Source: Sediminihaliea albiluteola (GTDB lineage: Bacteria > Pseudomonadota > Gammaproteobacteria > Pseudomonadales > Halieaceae). From it: DNA of 64,000 nt. Numbering within the stretch: position 1 is the stretch's first letter; every line of letters starts with the position of its first letter. Both the position numbers and the translations under genes were made by a program. Below the pieces are notes generated by a model. It made no database searches and had not been told where the DNA came from. It saw only the letters and a program-made list of their open reading frames with translations. Shown one piece after another: positions 1 to 8,671 of this stretch. The DNA is taken from the NCBI RefSeq assembly GCF_014077625.1, contig NZ_JACFXU010000014.1, positions 1-64,000 on the forward strand. The letters are read 5' to 3'.

Positions 1-26
1 TCCCGGATTCAACTCGTAAGTGCAAC
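1..26. repeat. IS30 left terminal inverted repeat
   Basis: Begins TCCCGGATTCAACT and shares GTGCAAC at its inner end with the right copy. It matches the reverse complement of 1051-1076 at 23 of 26 bases. It may extend beyond the window start. Confidence 0.85.
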
Positions 27-99
27 TCAATAAGTCGGAATGGAGGGCGAGCTGCGGTAGCATCTCGGCTCATCGTTCCGGCAAGAATGAGAAGCACAG

Positions 100-1068
100 A
101 TGAGACACTACGCACAGCTAACCCAAGAGCAACGATATCAAATTTACGCCCTGATGAAAGCAGGCCATAGCCAGACAGAGATCGCCAGCATCGTCGGCGT
201 TCACAAGTCCACCGTGAGTCGGGAGATGCGGCGCAATCGCGGCCTGAAGGGCTATCGGCCCAAACAGGCTCAACAGTTAGCTCTACAGCGCCGTCAGTGC
301 AAGGTACAGCCTCGTATTGCCCCAGGCCATTGGAGCCGGGTTGAGGAGCTGCTGTGCGAGGATTGGAGCCCTGAGCAGGTCAGTCTCTGGTTGGCACAGG
401 AAGAGCAGATATCCATCAGCCACGAGTGGATCTACCAGTACATTCTGGAGGACAAGCGCCGGGGCGGTCAGCTACACCTCCGTCTGCGCTGCCAGAAGCC
501 GCGGAGAAAGCGCTACGGTAGTTATGATCGCCGCGGTCAAATTCCCAATCGAGTCTCTATCGAGAAGCGACCTAGCATTGTGAGCGAACGAGCCCGCCTG
601 GGTGATTGGGAGCTCGACACTATCATAGGCAAACATCACAAGCAGGCGATCGTTTCACTGACTGAGCGAAAATCACGGCTGGCACTTATTTCCAAGGTTT
701 CCAGCAAAGAGGCCGAGGGTGTCAAGGACGCGGTAATTGAGCTGCTCGGGCCGCTGTCAGCTCACGTCCATACCATTACCTCGGACAATGGCAAAGAGTT
801 CGCCTGCCATCAGATCATAGCCGAAGCGCTCGCCGCAGACTTCTACTTTGCTCATCCCTACGCTTCGTGGGAGCGCGGACTGAACGAAAACACCAACGGC
901 TTAATCCGCCAATACTTCCCAAAGGGCAGCGACTTCACTGACATTACTGAACAGGATATTGAGCACGTCATGGAAAAACTAAACAATCGTCCGAGGAAGT
1001 GCCTTGGCATGAAAACACCGAATCAGGTATTTTTCGGCATTAACCCGCCCGTTGCACTAGCCAGTTGA
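100..1068 (+). CDS. IS30-family transposase
   Basis: 322 residues. Catalyses cut and strand transfer of the surrounding element. The N-terminal helix-turn-helix region (about residues 5-48, with SQTEIASIVGVHKSTVSRE) binds the inverted repeats. The DDE catalytic triad is visible as Asp173 (in WELDTIIG), Asp229 (in TSDNGKEF) and Glu263 (in NENTNGL). The Asp229-Glu263 spacing of 33 residues is the DD(33)E spacing of IS30. The frame is full length without stops, so the protein is probably active. It ends within the right inverted repeat. Confidence 0.96.
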   Translation: MRHYAQLTQEQRYQIYALMKAGHSQTEIASIVGVHKSTVSREMRRNRGLKGYRPKQAQQLALQRRQCKVQPRIAPGHWSRVEELLCEDWSPEQVSLWLAQEEQISISHEWIYQYILEDKRRGGQLHLRLRCQKPRRKRYGSYDRRGQIPNRVSIEKRPSIVSERARLGDWELDTIIGKHHKQAIVSLTERKSRLALISKVSSKEAEGVKDAVIELLGPLSAHVHTITSDNGKEFACHQIIAEALAADFYFAHPYASWERGLNENTNGLIRQYFPKGSDFTDITEQDIEHVMEKLNNRPRKCLGMKTPNQVFFGINPPVALAS

Positions 1069-1076
1069 ATCCGGGA
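1051..1076. repeat. IS30 right terminal inverted repeat
   Basis: Ends AGTTGAATCCGGGA, the exact reverse complement of the left tip. The transposase stop codon TGA (1066-1068) lies inside this repeat, so the coding frame runs into the transposon end. Confidence 0.88.
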
Positions 1077-1077
1077 A

Positions 1078-1881
1078 TTAAAAAACGTTCAGGCCTTTCA
1101 TTTTAAAGGTGGCCAAGGAGCAAAAACAGGGACAGGAGGCCACCTGCCCGGCACAAAAAATGTAGGTAAAATTTCTCAAGTGCGCGGCATTCCGGAGGGA
1201 CAAGCAGCAATTTCTCCTCCAACATTTACCAACTTACATACAGCTGAGGATTACAGGCAATTTGCCGATCGTGTACGTGAAATTACTGGTGGTATTCCTA
1301 TTGGCTTTAAACTCAGCGCAAACCATATTGAAGCGGATATCCAGTTTGCCTTGGATGCAAGTGCCGACTACATCATTTTGGATGGTCGAGGCGGCGGCAC
1401 CGGCGCAGCACCAGAGATGTTCCGCGATCACATTAGTGTTCCGACGATACCGGCCCTCGCTCGCGCTCGCCGGTACCTAGATGAGCAAGGCGTTAGTGAT
1501 CAGGTAAGCCTGATTATTACCGGCGGGCTGCGCACGCCGATGGATTTTGTAAAAGCCATGGCCCTCGGGGCTGATGGTGTCGCCATCTCAAATAGTGCGA
1601 TGCAAGCCATCGGCTGTGTGGCGGCGCGAATGTGCAACACGAATAATTGCCCTGCTGGCATAGCAACACAAAAAGCAGACTTGCGGCAGCGGCTAAATGT
1701 TGAAAAGTCGGCAAAGCAACTAAGTAACTTCTTAGAAGCTTCAGTTGAGCTAATGAAAGTTATGGCTAGAGCCTGCGGCCACGACTCCTTGAGCTCGTTT
1801 AATAAGAATGACCTTGCAACCTGGCATCGAGAAATGGCGCTACTCTCTGGTATAAAATTTTCAGGCTTTATGGAGCCTTAA
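1078..1881 (+). pseudogene. 3' fragment of FMN-binding glutamate-synthase-domain protein, split by IS30
   Basis: The reading frame is open from the base after the IS end to 1881 (267 codons). It reads in frame upstream of the first GTG (1180) through QGAKTGTGGHLPG, a conserved GltB active-site segment, so coding clearly continues into the IS junction. Further on are the FMN-barrel motif DGRGGGTGAAP and the [3Fe-4S] cysteine pattern C-x5-C-x4-C (CVAARMCNTNNC). Stand-alone proteins of this family have about 500 residues, so roughly the N-terminal half is missing or lies left of the window. The intact family is ferredoxin- or NAD(P)H-linked glutamate-synthase-like and its exact substrate is often unknown. 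A truncated product from GTG 1180 would lack the complete FMN domain and is unlikely to work. Confidence 0.85.
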
Positions 1882-1895
1882 CTGCAACTCTTATA

Positions 1896-1923
1896 AAAAG
1901 GCCAAGCCTAGGCTTGGCCTTTT
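1896..1923. terminator. Perfect 28-bp palindromic terminator
   Basis: AAAAGGCCAAGCCT followed directly by its exact complement AGGCTTGGCCTTTT. The G/C-rich stem flanked by A and T runs can terminate in both directions. It serves the glutamate-synthase remnant, ends 14 bases after its stop, and faces the oppositely oriented gene at 2015-2668. Confidence 0.88.
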
Positions 1924-2014
1924 AGTCGAGCTAGCGCTAACGCTATCACTGCTCGCCTTTGCCAATCACATACCGTACTGGCTTAGCATTTAAGCCAAGC
2001 TAACTTAGTACCAA

Positions 2015-2668
2015 TCACCCTGCAGCACTTGTTTTCTCTGTCCTAACTATGCCGGCAAGAATCAAAATCTGGGCGGAAAAATAGCTAGTTAAAATAAAGT
2101 AGCTTGATGTATCAAAGGGCAGTAAAAAGCGATTTATCGCAATGAGGGTGTCAGAAAGAATAAAAAGTACCGAGCCAATTAACACCAAAGGCGAGCCATT
2201 ATAGAGAACAGCCAACAGCCCCATGCTGCCGATAACTATCATGTACATAGCAACGGGAACAGCCAACTCAGCCGCCGCCGGAAGTATTAGATAGCAAGCG
2301 CCGATCAAGAACAGCGCTATCGCAAGCAAGCCTAGCGAGCGACCACTACTGAATTTCTTCCTTGGGTAATATGCGACACAGTACAGAAGCTGCACTACAA
2401 GGAAGGCCGCTAAGCCTGCCAGAAACTCAAACTCTATGGCCGCATCAGCAAAGGCTGAAAACAATAAGGCTAAGATCATAATTGTTCTAATACGGCCCTG
2501 CAAAAACCAATAGGCAGCCAGTGCTAATACGCTACAAGGCAGCGCCTTGACCAAAAAATAAGCAGGGTACGGTAGCAATGGCAATGTGGCGATATAACTA
2601 GCTGCAAGTAGTACAGCTATTGCATAAATATGAAGCTGAGGCTTTCTAATTATTAGTCCTTTATTCAT
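2015..2668 (-). CDS. YhhN-family (TMEM86/lysoplasmalogenase-like) membrane protein
   Basis: 217 residues with about eight hydrophobic segments filling nearly the whole chain, so an inner-membrane protein. Two family hallmarks are visible: LLFSAFADAAIE around residue 70 and SVLFILSDTLIAINRF near residue 170. In the YhhN/TMEM86 family these paired acidic motifs are thought to form the active site that hydrolyses the vinyl-ether bond of lysoplasmalogens, although the bacterial substrate is often unproven. It stands alone between a terminator and tRNA-Pro. The ribosome-binding site is weak. Confidence 0.82.
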   Translation of the reverse strand: MNKGLIIRKPQLHIYAIAVLLAASYIATLPLLPYPAYFLVKALPCSVLALAAYWFLQGRIRTIMILALLFSAFADAAIEFEFLAGLAAFLVVQLLYCVAYYPRKKFSSGRSLGLLAIALFLIGACYLILPAAAELAVPVAMYMIVIGSMGLLAVLYNGSPLVLIGSVLFILSDTLIAINRFLLPFDTSSYFILTSYFSAQILILAGIVRTEKTSAAG

Positions 2669-2779
2669 CTGAGGTACACTTTAATAGCTAGTGATCACTC
2701 TCCTTAGACTGCTGGTTGATTAAAGCACAATTGCGCTTTACTAAACCATTGGACCACTGGCAGAGATATTAGCCGCCGG

Positions 2780-2794
2780 TAATTGGGTAGAGCC
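2780..2794. repeat. Direct repeat copy 1 (TAATTGGGTAGAGCC)
   Basis: Exact 15-base match to 2881-2895, start-to-start spacing 101 bp. Function unknown; it may be a relic of a small duplication. Confidence 0.7.
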
Positions 2795-2880
2795 GTAGAG
2801 CCTTTTGAATCAGGTATTAACTTAACGCTGTGGGACTTGATATGGACTTACATTACAGATATAAAAAAGCCAGCCCCCGT

Positions 2881-2895
2881 TAATTGGGTAGAGCC
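2881..2895. repeat. Direct repeat copy 2 (TAATTGGGTAGAGCC)
   Basis: Exact 15-base match to 2780-2794 in the same orientation. Confidence 0.7.
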
Positions 2896-2964
2896 AGGAA
2901 AATGCCAAAAGCCAATGTTTCAGGGAGCCCAGGCTCTTTAAGTCGTTGTTTTTAAACGAAAATT

Positions 2965-3041
2965 TGGTCGGGACGGCAGGATTTGAACCTACGACCACCA
3001 CACCCCCAGTGTGGTGCGCTACCAGACTGCGCTACGCCCCG
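2965..3041 (-). tRNA. tRNA-Pro (anticodon GGG)
   Basis: 77 nt including an encoded CCA. On the minus strand the acceptor stem CGGGGCG pairs with CGTCCCG (one G-U). The anticodon stem CCACA/TGTGG encloses the loop CTGGGGG, giving anticodon GGG, which reads proline codons CCC/CCU. The T loop GGTTCAAAT is standard. It lies just downstream of the merR-like gene on the same strand, the usual place in Pseudomonas-type genomes. Confidence 0.96.
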
Positions 3042-3109
3042 AGATTTGCTGATGCTTGATCAACTCAGCGAGGGCGGCATTATACTCAATCACAGCGCCA
3101 ACTCAAAGC

Positions 3110-3472
3110 CTATTTATCGAGTTTTAAGACCTGTAGTACGTGTTCAAGCTCTTCAATAGTTTCTTTGATCACTTCCTGTAGCTCTACCGGCGTAACATCC
3201 CCATCATCGTCGGTCATACGCTGCCGTGCACCACCAATGGTGTAGCCCTGATCGTATAGTAAACTGCGAATTTGGCGAATAGTTAGTACATCATCGCGCT
3301 GGTAGTAACGGCGATTACCGCGGCGCTTGACCGGTTTAAGTTGAGGAAACTCTTGCTCCCAATAACGCAGCACATGAGGCTTAACGGCGCAGAGCTCGCT
3401 GACTTCGCCAATGGTGAAGTAGCGCTTACCGGGAATAACCGGCAACTCGTTATTGTGGGTCGGTTCCAGCAT
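3110..3472 (-). CDS. MerR-family transcriptional regulator
   Basis: 120 residues. The N-terminal winged helix (about residues 17-85) carries [20 protein letters not shown] and the wing RRGNRRYY, typical of MerR DNA-binding domains. The C-terminus is a short predicted helix with no metal-binding cysteine cluster, so the effector is unknown. This is the small MerR protein commonly found directly after ihfA in gammaproteobacteria. Its start overlaps the ihfA 3' end by 23 bp, with an AGAGGA ribosome-binding site within ihfA, so the two are probably translationally coupled. Confidence 0.9.
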   Translation of the reverse strand: MLEPTHNNELPVIPGKRYFTIGEVSELCAVKPHVLRYWEQEFPQLKPVKRRGNRRYYQRDDVLTIRQIRSLLYDQGYTIGGARQRMTDDDGDVTPVELQEVIKETIEELEHVLQVLKLDK

Positions 3473-3755
3473 ATTCCTCTACTCGCGCTTTAAGCTTCTG
3501 GCCGGGCCGGAAGGTCACTACTCGGCGGGCAGAGATGGGGATTTCTTCACCCGTTTTGGGATTGCGACCTGGACGCTGACTTTTATCGCGCAGGTCGAAG
3601 TTGCCAAAGCCTGACAACTTGACCTGCTCGTTGTTCTCTAGGCAAATACGGATTTCCTCAAAGAAAAGCTCAACAATTTCCTTGGCTTCCCGTTTGTTGA
3701 GCCCTAGCTCTTCAAACAGGCGTTCAGCCATTTCGGATTTTGTGAGCGCGGCCAT
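3450..3755 (-). CDS. ihfA: Integration host factor subunit alpha
   Basis: 101 residues, the normal length for IhfA. With IhfB (encoded at 34276-34572) it forms the heterodimer that bends DNA by about 160 degrees in recombination, replication and transcription. It opens [20 protein letters not shown] and contains the DNA-binding arm [18 protein letters not shown], including the Pro that intercalates in the minor groove. The gene starts 13 bp after pheT, the standard pheST-ihfA arrangement. Confidence 0.97.
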   Translation of the reverse strand: MAALTKSEMAERLFEELGLNKREAKEIVELFFEEIRICLENNEQVKLSGFGNFDLRDKSQRPGRNPKTGEEIPISARRVVTFRPGQKLKARVEEYAGTDPQ

Positions 3756-3768
3756 GATCGTCCGTTAC

Positions 3769-6156
3769 CTAGTTCCTGAGTTCAGCGTTGTAATTTTTTT
3801 CCAGCGAATCAACAACTTGCTTGATGGCTAGATTGACATCATCATCGCTAAGAGTGCGTGATTGATCTCTGAATGTCAAACCAAGAGCCAGACTTTTCTG
3901 TTTAGGATCAATACCTTTGCCCTCATAGACATCAAACAGCCTTAAGTCTTTGAGGTAAGCCCCTGCGGCACTTCGAACATTCGCTAACAGCTCAGCAGCT
4001 GCTACGCTCCTATCGACCACCACGGCAAGGTCACGACGCACTTCAGGGAACTTAGACAGCTCTGTGAACTGTGGCAGTTGCGCATCCAAGACAGTCTCTA
4101 AGTCGATCTCACAAGCGAAGAGTGGCGCATTGAGGCCAAGCTCAGCCTGCACCGTAGGGTGCAGAGCACCGATATAGCCAACGTCCTGCCCCTTACGGGT
4201 GATGCGAGCAGTTTGGCCGGGGTGCATAGCTGGGTGAGTACCGGGCCTAAAATCAAAGTCTGCCGCGCTGCGAAGCAAGGCCAGCAAACTCTCTAGGTCG
4301 CCCTTAAGGTCGTAGAAATCCAAGGCCTCAGTTTTTACTGCCCAAGACTCGGCAAAGCGCTGACCGGTTGCGACCATCGCTAAGGTGGGTATCTGCTGCA
4401 GGTTTTCCAAACCCGGCTTGCTGCCCGGCACAAAGCGCAGCCCCGTCTCAAATAATCTCGCCCGTGGCTGCTGCCGCTTAGTATTACGCAACACCGCGTT
4501 GACTAGGCCTGGCAGCAAACTGCTGCGCATCACTGCCATGTCTGCCGAAATAGGGTTCGCCAGAGCTACCGGCGTCAACTCAGGATCAAAGATTTTCTGT
4601 AGCTGTGGTTCAACAAAGCTATAGGTAATAGCCTCACGATAGCCTCGGGCACTCAAGTGACGACGCAGGAAGCGCAGTGGCAGCTTTGACTCTTTATGAG
4701 CTGGCATTACTAACTCAGCGTTAATGCGAGTCACTGGCAAATTGTTGTAGCCATAAACACGCGCCAACTCTTCCAGCAGGTCAGCTTCGATACTGATATC
4801 AAAACGCCAGCTTGGCACACTACACAGCCAGCCATCCGCAGTGGATCTGACACCTAAACCAAGACCGCTAAGGATGCGCTCGACATCGCTGGCGGGGAGT
4901 TCAAAACCCAGCATCTTTTTTATGCGTGCAGCGCGCAGGCCAACATCTGGCCTCTGCGGCAACTCGGCTTCAACTACGGCTTCAGTGATCGGCCCGGCCT
5001 CACCGCCGACTATGTCGAGTAAAAGCTGCGTTGCACGCTCCATGGCATGTCTTTGCAGCTCAAAATCTACCCCCCGCTCAAAGCGGTGCGATGAATCGGT
5101 ATGCAAGCCATAGCCTCGCGCCTTACCCGCAAGTAGATCTGGGGTAAAAAAGGCTGCTTCCAAAAAGATATTACGGGTTGTGTCACTGACCGAGCTGGGC
5201 TCACCGCCCATAACGCCAGCCATGGCTAGCGGTCCACTGTGATCGGCAATCACTAGCGTGTCGCTGTTAAGTTCTACCTTCTGCCCATCGAGCAACTCTA
5301 GGGATTCACCTTGCTTAGCGCAGCGCACTACAATGCCACCCTGCAGCTTATCTAGGTCAAAGGCGTGCATAGGCTGACCAAGCTCTAGCAACACGTAGTT
5401 GGTGACATCTACTGCAGCATCGATACTGCGCACACCGCAACGACGCAGCTTTTCTTGCATCCATAGCGGACTTGGCTGGCTTAGATCTACACCCCGAATA
5501 ACGCGACCGAGATAACGCGGGCAGCGATCAGCGTCGAGCAGCTCCACACTTAGCTCGTCTTTAATCGATGCATTCACTTTATCAAAGCTGGGCGCTGTCA
5601 CGGCTATTTGGTTTAACAGCCCCACTTCACGCGCTATACCGCTGATTCCCAGGCAGTCCGCTCGGTTTGGGGTCAAACCAATTTCAATTAAGTTATCATC
5701 TAGCTGCAGGTACTCGCGGATATCTGCACCCACGGGGGCATCTGCGGGCAACTCCATCAAGCCATCAGAAGCTTCCGATAAGCCCAGCTCCTGCTCGGCA
5801 CACAACATGCCGAAGGATTCCACGCCGCGCAACTTGGCCTTTTTAATTTTAAAGTCGCCGGGTAATACCGCAGCGACTTTGGCCAGAGGCGCTTTTAATC
5901 CAGCGCGAGCGTTAGGCGCTCCGCAGACAATCTGTACAGTTTCATCACCCGCATTGACTTGGCAGACGCGCAATTTATCCGCGTCCGGGTGCTGCTCGGC
6001 ACTGATGATTTCCGCTACCACCACGCCATTAAATTTCCCAGCTACTGGCTCAATCGCATCGACTTCGAGCCCGGCCATAGTAATTTGGTGGGCCAGCTCT
6101 TCTGTTGTCAGCTCAGGGTTCACCCATTCCCGCAGCCACTGTTCACTAATATTCAT
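3769..6156 (-). CDS. pheT: Phenylalanyl-tRNA synthetase beta subunit
   Basis: 795 residues, the typical length of bacterial PheT. Two beta subunits join two alpha subunits to charge tRNA-Phe with phenylalanine. The domain order is visible: N-terminal OB-fold tRNA-binding domain (about residues 40-150, with EQHPDADKLRVCQVN), the B3/B4 editing domain around 210-380, B5, the core catalytic-like domain, and a C-terminal anticodon-binding FDX domain (ELSKFPEVRRDLAVVVD). The gene begins 26 bp after pheS. Confidence 0.98.
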   Translation of the reverse strand: MNISEQWLREWVNPELTTEELAHQITMAGLEVDAIEPVAGKFNGVVVAEIISAEQHPDADKLRVCQVNAGDETVQIVCGAPNARAGLKAPLAKVAAVLPGDFKIKKAKLRGVESFGMLCAEQELGLSEASDGLMELPADAPVGADIREYLQLDDNLIEIGLTPNRADCLGISGIAREVGLLNQIAVTAPSFDKVNASIKDELSVELLDADRCPRYLGRVIRGVDLSQPSPLWMQEKLRRCGVRSIDAAVDVTNYVLLELGQPMHAFDLDKLQGGIVVRCAKQGESLELLDGQKVELNSDTLVIADHSGPLAMAGVMGGEPSSVSDTTRNIFLEAAFFTPDLLAGKARGYGLHTDSSHRFERGVDFELQRHAMERATQLLLDIVGGEAGPITEAVVEAELPQRPDVGLRAARIKKMLGFELPASDVERILSGLGLGVRSTADGWLCSVPSWRFDISIEADLLEELARVYGYNNLPVTRINAELVMPAHKESKLPLRFLRRHLSARGYREAITYSFVEPQLQKIFDPELTPVALANPISADMAVMRSSLLPGLVNAVLRNTKRQQPRARLFETGLRFVPGSKPGLENLQQIPTLAMVATGQRFAESWAVKTEALDFYDLKGDLESLLALLRSAADFDFRPGTHPAMHPGQTARITRKGQDVGYIGALHPTVQAELGLNAPLFACEIDLETVLDAQLPQFTELSKFPEVRRDLAVVVDRSVAAAELLANVRSAAGAYLKDLRLFDVYEGKGIDPKQKSLALGLTFRDQSRTLSDDDVNLAIKQVVDSLEKNYNAELRN

Positions 6157-6182
6157 TCAAATACTCTCCGTGGTCTGGGGAC

Positions 6183-7271
<1,089 letters not shown>

Positions 7272-7337
7272 TCAAGCGAGCTGCAAGTGCAATCAACACA
7301 GTAATTTCAATACTCCAAGCTTGGCATATTTCCGCCC

Positions 7338-7356
7338 GAGCACTTAACAAGTGCTC
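7338..7356. repeat. Short inverted repeat in the pheS leader
   Basis: GAGCACTT, a three-base loop, then AAGTGCTC: a perfect 8-bp stem between the rplT terminator and pheS. No T run follows on either strand. It could be an RNA hairpin in the pheS leader or a protein-binding site. Confidence 0.45.
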
Positions 7357-7383
7357 TCACTGACGAAGCACAGAGCAGGCAAT

Positions 7384-7417
7384 AAAAAAGGGAAAGAGCA
7401 TCGCCCTTTCCCTTTTT
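7384..7417 (-). terminator. Rho-independent terminator after rplT
   Basis: On the minus strand GGGAAAGGGC, loop GAT, then GCTCTTTCCC followed by TTTTTTATT. This long G/C-rich stem with a T tract lies about 60 bases after the rplT stop and ends the thrS-infC-rpmI-rplT transcript. Confidence 0.9.
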
Positions 7418-7478
7418 GTCTTACAGTGTAGCCAGCGAACCGTGCAGCTGATCTCAGCTGCAACAGTTAGGGATGGGC

Positions 7479-7835
7479 TTAGGCCAACGCGGCCTTCGCT
7501 TGCTCCACAATCGCTGCAAAAGCCGGCTTATCATGAACTGCCAGATCAGACAGAACACGACGGTCCAAATCGATATTGGCTTTCTTCAGACCATTGATCA
7601 AACGGCTGTAGCTCAGGCCATTAGCACGTGACTGGGCATTGATACGCGTGATCCACAGCGCGCGGAACTGACGCTTACGCTGACGACGGTCACGGTATGC
7701 ATACTGGCCAGCCTTAGTAACAGCTTGCTTAGCAACACGGAACACACGGCTGCGGGCGCCATAGTAGCCCTTAGCCTGCTTTAAAATTTTCTTGTGACGA
7801 CGATGCGCCACCACACCACGTTTTACGCGGGCCAT
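7479..7835 (-). CDS. rplT: 50S ribosomal protein L20
   Basis: 118 residues, full length. Early-assembly 23S rRNA-binding protein, highly basic, with [20 protein letters not shown] at the N-terminus. Preceded by AGGAG six bases before ATG. Co-transcribed with rpmI and infC. In many bacteria L20 represses its own operon by binding the leader mRNA; that is family knowledge and not tested here. Confidence 0.98.
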   Translation of the reverse strand: MARVKRGVVAHRRHKKILKQAKGYYGARSRVFRVAKQAVTKAGQYAYRDRRQRKRQFRALWITRINAQSRANGLSYSRLINGLKKANIDLDRRVLSDLAVHDKPAFAAIVEQAKAALA

Positions 7836-7866
7836 AGTCTTCTCCTAATCTCGAATGGTTAAGCGA

Positions 7867-8061
7867 TTAACGCGCCCGCAGAAGGCGGTCGACAAGCACT
7901 TTATCGTGGGCATGAACCATTGAGGTTCCACGCAACTGGCGCTTACGCTTGGTTGTCATCTTGGTCAGGATGTGGCTTTTGTTAGCGCTTTTGCGCTTGT
8001 AACCACCAGCAGTTTTCTTGAAACGCTTGGCAGCCCCGCTGTGAATTTTTGCTTTAGGCAT
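7867..8061 (-). CDS. rpmI: 50S ribosomal protein L35
   Basis: 64 residues when started at the ATG of [17 protein letters not shown], the invariant L35 N-terminus; a GGAG lies nine bases upstream. An in-frame start eight codons earlier exists but gives a non-family extension. Very basic, no other domain. Sits between infC and rplT, the universal order. Confidence 0.97.
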   Translation of the reverse strand: MPKAKIHSGAAKRFKKTAGGYKRKSANKSHILTKMTTKRKRQLRGTSMVHAHDKVLVDRLLRAR

Positions 8062-8119
8062 AGTCAGATACTCCGCATTGCACAATTAATAAAACGAAGA
8101 GAAAAGGCATTCACGGGCC

Positions 8120-8656
8120 CTAACCCTTCTTCTTGGGGGCGATTACCATAGTGAGTTGTCGACCTTCCATTTTTGGAAATTGCTCGACTGAACCCCACTC
8201 GGCCAGATCGGCTTCTACTCGTTTGAGTAAGTCCATGCCGAGTTCCTGGTGAGCCATTTCACGACCGCGAAAACGCAGTGTGACTTTGGCCTTATCGCCT
8301 TGCTCGAGGAAACGTACCAGGTTGCGTAGTTTTACCTGGTAGTCACCGGCGTCCGTCCCTGGACGAAATTTCATTTCTTTAACTTGTGTTCGCTTCTGCT
8401 TCTTCTTCTGAGCATTCTTTTGTTTCTTGGCTTCGAACACATGCTTACCGTAATCCATCACCTTGCAGACTGCAGGGTCAGAATCAGCGATTAATACGAG
8501 ATCCATATTTGCCGCTTCTGCGGCCGCCAAGGCCTCGCTCAAGGGCACAATGCCTACCTGCTCGCCTTCGGCGCCGACTAGGCGTACGGGATCAAAGGTA
8601 ATTTGTTCATTGATTAGGGCTTTCTTAGAGCCGCCTTTGCCACTATCTTTCTTAAT
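8120..8656 (-). CDS. infC: Translation initiation factor IF-3, AUU start
   Basis: 178 residues when begun at the ATT codon at 8654-8656. From the first GTG (8548) the protein would lack its N-terminal 36 residues, which read in frame as ...[18 protein letters not shown] and are clearly IF-3. IF-3 binds the 30S subunit, blocks 50S joining and checks the start codon. The rare AUU start lets IF-3 repress its own translation, as in E. coli. The C-terminal domain carries the [19 protein letters not shown] signature. The gene starts 12 bp after the thrS stop. Confidence 0.96.
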   Translation of the reverse strand: MKKDSGKGGSKKALINEQITFDPVRLVGAEGEQVGIVPLSEALAAAEAANMDLVLIADSDPAVCKVMDYGKHVFEAKKQKNAQKKKQKRTQVKEMKFRPGTDAGDYQVKLRNLVRFLEQGDKAKVTLRFRGREMAHQELGMDLLKRVEADLAEWGSVEQFPKMEGRQLTMVIAPKKKG

Positions 8657-8671
8657 GCTAATTCTCCATTA
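8654..8671 (-). promoter_or_regulatory. infC initiation site: thrS stop, Shine-Dalgarno and AUU codon
   Basis: On the minus strand the sequence reads TAATGGAGAATTAGCATT: the thrS stop TAA overlaps the ribosome-binding site (GGAG), which is seven bases from the ATT start codon. This compact arrangement suggests translational coupling to thrS plus IF-3 autoregulation through a discriminated start codon. Confidence 0.88.

Larger units (their letters stand above)
1..1076 (+). mobile_element. IS30-family insertion sequence, essentially complete
   Basis: The element is bounded by imperfect terminal inverted repeats of 26 bp (1-26 and 1051-1076, 23 of 26 positions matching; the outer 14, TCCCGGATTCAACT, are identical). 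It encloses one transposase gene. About 1.08 kb with a single transposase of about 320 residues is normal for IS30 members. The left end coincides with the window edge, so a few outer bases and the target duplication cannot be seen. The right end lies directly against a coding fragment of a glutamate-synthase-like gene. Confidence 0.9.
2669..2964. other. Intergenic region with a 15-base direct repeat
   Basis: No convincing ORF. It separates the yhhN-like gene from tRNA-Pro. The only structure I see is the 15-base sequence TAATTGGGTAGAGCC repeated exactly at 2780-2794 and 2881-2895. The yhhN-like promoter must lie at its left edge, but no clear -35/-10 pair stands out. Confidence 0.6.
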
